From Variovorax boronicumulans (lineage in GTDB: Bacteria > Pseudomonadota > Gammaproteobacteria > Burkholderiales > Burkholderiaceae_C): 64,000 bases of DNA. Below are positions 62,114 through 64,000 of this stretch, piece by piece. Position numbers and translations under genes: made by a program. How positions within the stretch are numbered: the first letter of the stretch is position 1; each line of letters starts with the position of its first letter. Under the pieces are notes generated by a model. The model was not told where the DNA came from and did no database searches. It was given only the letters and a program-made list of their open reading frames with translations. The stretch is taken from the NCBI RefSeq assembly GCF_019352895.1, contig NZ_JAAAFX010000009.1:266764-330763 (forward strand), written 5' to 3'.

Positions 62114-63859
62114 CTAGGCGGTCCTTGCTTCGTGCAGGCGCAATTCCCTGGCCATTTCCTGGCGCATCGCGAACTTCTGCGCCTTGCCCGTGACGGTCAT
62201 GGGCAAGGCCTCGACGAAACGGATGTACCTCGGAACCTTGTAGTGCGCGATCTGCCCGCGGCAGAAGCTGCGGATCGCCTCCTCGTCGGGGCGGGTGCCC
62301 TGGCGCGGCACGATCCATGCGCAGATCTCTTCGCCGTAACGAGGATCCGGCACGCCGAACACCTGGGCTTCGGCCACGGACGGATGGCGGTAGAGAAACT
62401 CCTCGATCTCGCGCGGATAGATGTTCTCGCCGCCGCGAATCAGCATGTCCTTGAGCCGGCCGACGATGTTGCAGTAGCCGTCGGCGTCGAGGGTGGCCAG
62501 GTCGCCCGTGCGCATCCAGCCGTCGACCACGGCTTCACGGGTCCGCGCCTCGTCTTCCCAGTAACCGCGCATGACCGAGTAGCCACGCACCCAGAGTTCG
62601 CCGGTCCGGCCCGGCGCCACGGCTTCCCCGTCTTCGTCGACCACCTTGGCCTCGAGGTGGGGCTGGATGCGGCCCACCGTCGCCACACGCTGTGCCAGCG
62701 AATCGGTGATGGCACTCTGGAACGAGACCGGCGAGGTCTCCGTCATGCCGTATGCGATCGTGACCTCATGCATGTGCATGTCCGAGATCACGCGCTTCAT
62801 GGTCTCGATGGGGCAGGGCGCGCCGGCCATGATGCCGGTGCGCAGCCGCCGCAGGTCGAACTGGGCGAAGGTGGGAAGCGCGAGCATCGCGACGAACATC
62901 GTGGGCACCCCGTGCAGCGCGGTGCAGCGCTCGTTGGCGGCCGCGGCCAGCGTGGCGGCGGGGTCGAAGGATTCGCCGGGGAACACCAGGCAACTGCCGA
63001 CCGAACAGCAGGCCAGCACGGCCAGGACCATGCCGAAGCAGTGGTAGAGCGGGACCGGTACGCACAGGCGGTCGTCCACGCCCAGCCGCATGGCTTCGGC
63101 GACGAAGCGGGCGTTGTTCACCACGTTGTGGTGCGTGAGCAGCGCACCCTTGGGCTGCCCCGTGGTGCCGCTGGTGAACTGGATGTTGATGGGGTCGTGC
63201 GCCGAGAGCGTCGTGCCGAGCTGGGCCACGAACCGGAACCGGGCGGGCCCACCCATCTCGAGGACCTCGTTGAAGCCGAACATGCCGGCGCGCGGGCGCG
63301 CGCCGAACTGGACGATGGATCGCAATGCCGGCAGGCGTGCCGCCTGCAGCCGCCCAGGGGCCGAGTGGGCGAGTTCCGGGGCCAGCGTTTCCAGCATGCC
63401 AAGGTAATCGCTCGACTTCAGGCCCGTCGCGGTGAAGAGGGCTTTCACACCGACCTTGTGGAGCGCGTACTCCAGCTCGGCGACGCGATAGGCAGGATTG
63501 ATGTTGACCAGCACCGCGCCGATGTGCGCGGTGGCGAACTGGACCAGCACCCACTCGGGACGGTTGGGCGACCAGATGCCCACGCGGTCGCCGCGCCCGA
63601 TGCCCAGGCTCGACAGGCCCGCTGCGAGGCGCTGCACCTCCTGCGCGAAGCGTCCCCAGCTCCAGCGCACGCCATGCTCGAGAAAGACGAAGGCGTCCCG
63701 TTCGGCATGCAGCGAAGCGGTGCGCTCGAGCAGTGCGCCGATGGTCCAGCCGACCAGGGGCGGCGAGGCCTGCCCGCGCACCTGCGACCTGCCGCCTTCC
63801 GGCCGCTGCGCACCGGCGAAGGCCGAGGCGCCGAAGCTGGAAAACGGATTCGGCCTCAC
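62114..63859 (-). CDS. AMP-forming acyl-CoA synthetase
   Basis: A 581-aa adenylating enzyme of the ANL superfamily that activates a carboxylic acid to acyl-AMP then acyl-CoA. Motifs: INIQFTSGTTGQPKGALLTHHN (P-loop), YGMTETSPVSFQ, DGWMRTGDLATLDADGYCNIVGR (AMP/hinge region) and the C-terminal Lys in LPMTVTGKAQKFA. FadD3-like and medium-chain ligases look similar. GTG start at 63859 overlaps the amidase stop (ATGTGAGG), so both are coupled. It may activate the acid released by that amidase. Confidence 0.9.
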   Translation of the reverse strand: MRPNPFSSFGASAFAGAQRPEGGRSQVRGQASPPLVGWTIGALLERTASLHAERDAFVFLEHGVRWSWGRFAQEVQRLAAGLSSLGIGRGDRVGIWSPNRPEWVLVQFATAHIGAVLVNINPAYRVAELEYALHKVGVKALFTATGLKSSDYLGMLETLAPELAHSAPGRLQAARLPALRSIVQFGARPRAGMFGFNEVLEMGGPARFRFVAQLGTTLSAHDPINIQFTSGTTGQPKGALLTHHNVVNNARFVAEAMRLGVDDRLCVPVPLYHCFGMVLAVLACCSVGSCLVFPGESFDPAATLAAAANERCTALHGVPTMFVAMLALPTFAQFDLRRLRTGIMAGAPCPIETMKRVISDMHMHEVTIAYGMTETSPVSFQSAITDSLAQRVATVGRIQPHLEAKVVDEDGEAVAPGRTGELWVRGYSVMRGYWEDEARTREAVVDGWMRTGDLATLDADGYCNIVGRLKDMLIRGGENIYPREIEEFLYRHPSVAEAQVFGVPDPRYGEEICAWIVPRQGTRPDEEAIRSFCRGQIAHYKVPRYIRFVEALPMTVTGKAQKFAMRQEMARELRLHEARTA

Positions 63860-64000
63860 ATCGTCCTCCAGTCGCCGCTGCGCTCGAAGGCGGCCGCGGC
63901 GCGGTAGATCGTGCTTTCGTCCCAGTATTTGCCCACCAGCATCATCCCCACGGGCAAGCCGTCGACCAGGCCGCAGGGCACGCTCATCGCCGGATGCCCC
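63856..64000 (-). CDS. Amidase, C-terminal fragment
   Basis: The last 48 codons of a gene running off the right edge: GHPAMSVPCGLVDGLPVGMM, then MLVGKYWDESTIYRAAAAFE, the standard end of amidase-signature enzymes (AxPA-SVPCG-LPVG). Catalytic Ser-Ser-Lys lies outside the window. It is the first visible gene of the leftward operon with the acyl-CoA ligase and flavin enzyme and would hydrolyse an amide to its acid. Confidence 0.82.
   Translation of the reverse strand, partial: GHPAMSVPCGLVDGLPVGMMLVGKYWDESTIYRAAAAFERSGDWRTM

Overview
The window looks like chromosome from a high-GC betaproteobacterium, most likely a Comamonadaceae member close to Variovorax. This is inferred from the very GC-rich coding style, Bug-type solute receptors without membrane partners, an acetoacetyl-CoA reductase of PHB metabolism, and the gene neighbourhoods; no rRNA or tRNA gene was seen to confirm it. 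About 50 protein genes are tightly packed, many overlapping by 1-8 bases. Most of the long ORFs on the opposite strands are GC-driven shadows and are left out.

Layout. 1-4.3 kb holds a DTW-domain tRNA-modifying enzyme, a small membrane protein, a DMT exporter and the Kup potassium transporter. 4.3-11 kb is a leftward copper/silver efflux operon (small secreted protein, CusC, CusB with a fused CusF-like domain, CusA, CusF-like chaperone). 11-18.6 kb is a leftward transglutaminase / ATP-grasp-alpha-E / transglutaminase-DUF2126 operon, and a split version of the ATP-grasp and alpha-E pair lies at 29.7-32.2 kb. ComEC is at 18.7-21.2 kb. 21.3-29.6 kb is an IclR-controlled CoA-ester catabolic cluster with two Bug receptors. 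32.3-38 kb carries a lipoprotein, a TauE/SafE permease, an Lrp regulator divergent from ornithine cyclodeaminase and CtlX hydrolase, and a sulfatase-fold transferase.

38-47.3 kb is a glycerol / glycerol-3-phosphate block: glpK and glpR leftward, glpD rightward behind an operator-like palindrome, then a ugpC-B-A-E uptake operon ending in an endonuclease/exonuclease/phosphatase-fold enzyme. Then come phaB, a KefB/YbaL-type antiporter, two small unknown genes and two overlapping serine-hydrolase lipoprotein genes. Right of the island are dusA and a leftward operon (partial amidase, acyl-CoA ligase, flavin amine oxidase/monooxygenase).

The most interesting part is a compact AT-richer island of about 4.9 kb (about 54.1-59.0 kb) inserted at the 5' end of dusA. 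It carries a TIR-domain gene, a retron (a structured msr-msd-like RNA closed by a perfect 11-bp inverted repeat, a reverse transcriptase with diverged retron signature motifs, and a two-transmembrane protein) and a decayed tyrosine integrase next to dusA. A 14/16 direct repeat at its two ends is a candidate att pair. Elsewhere, a dispersed palindromic repeat with compensatory base changes follows several stop codons, and two partners of the ATP-grasp/transglutaminase system end in Gln/Ser-rich tails.
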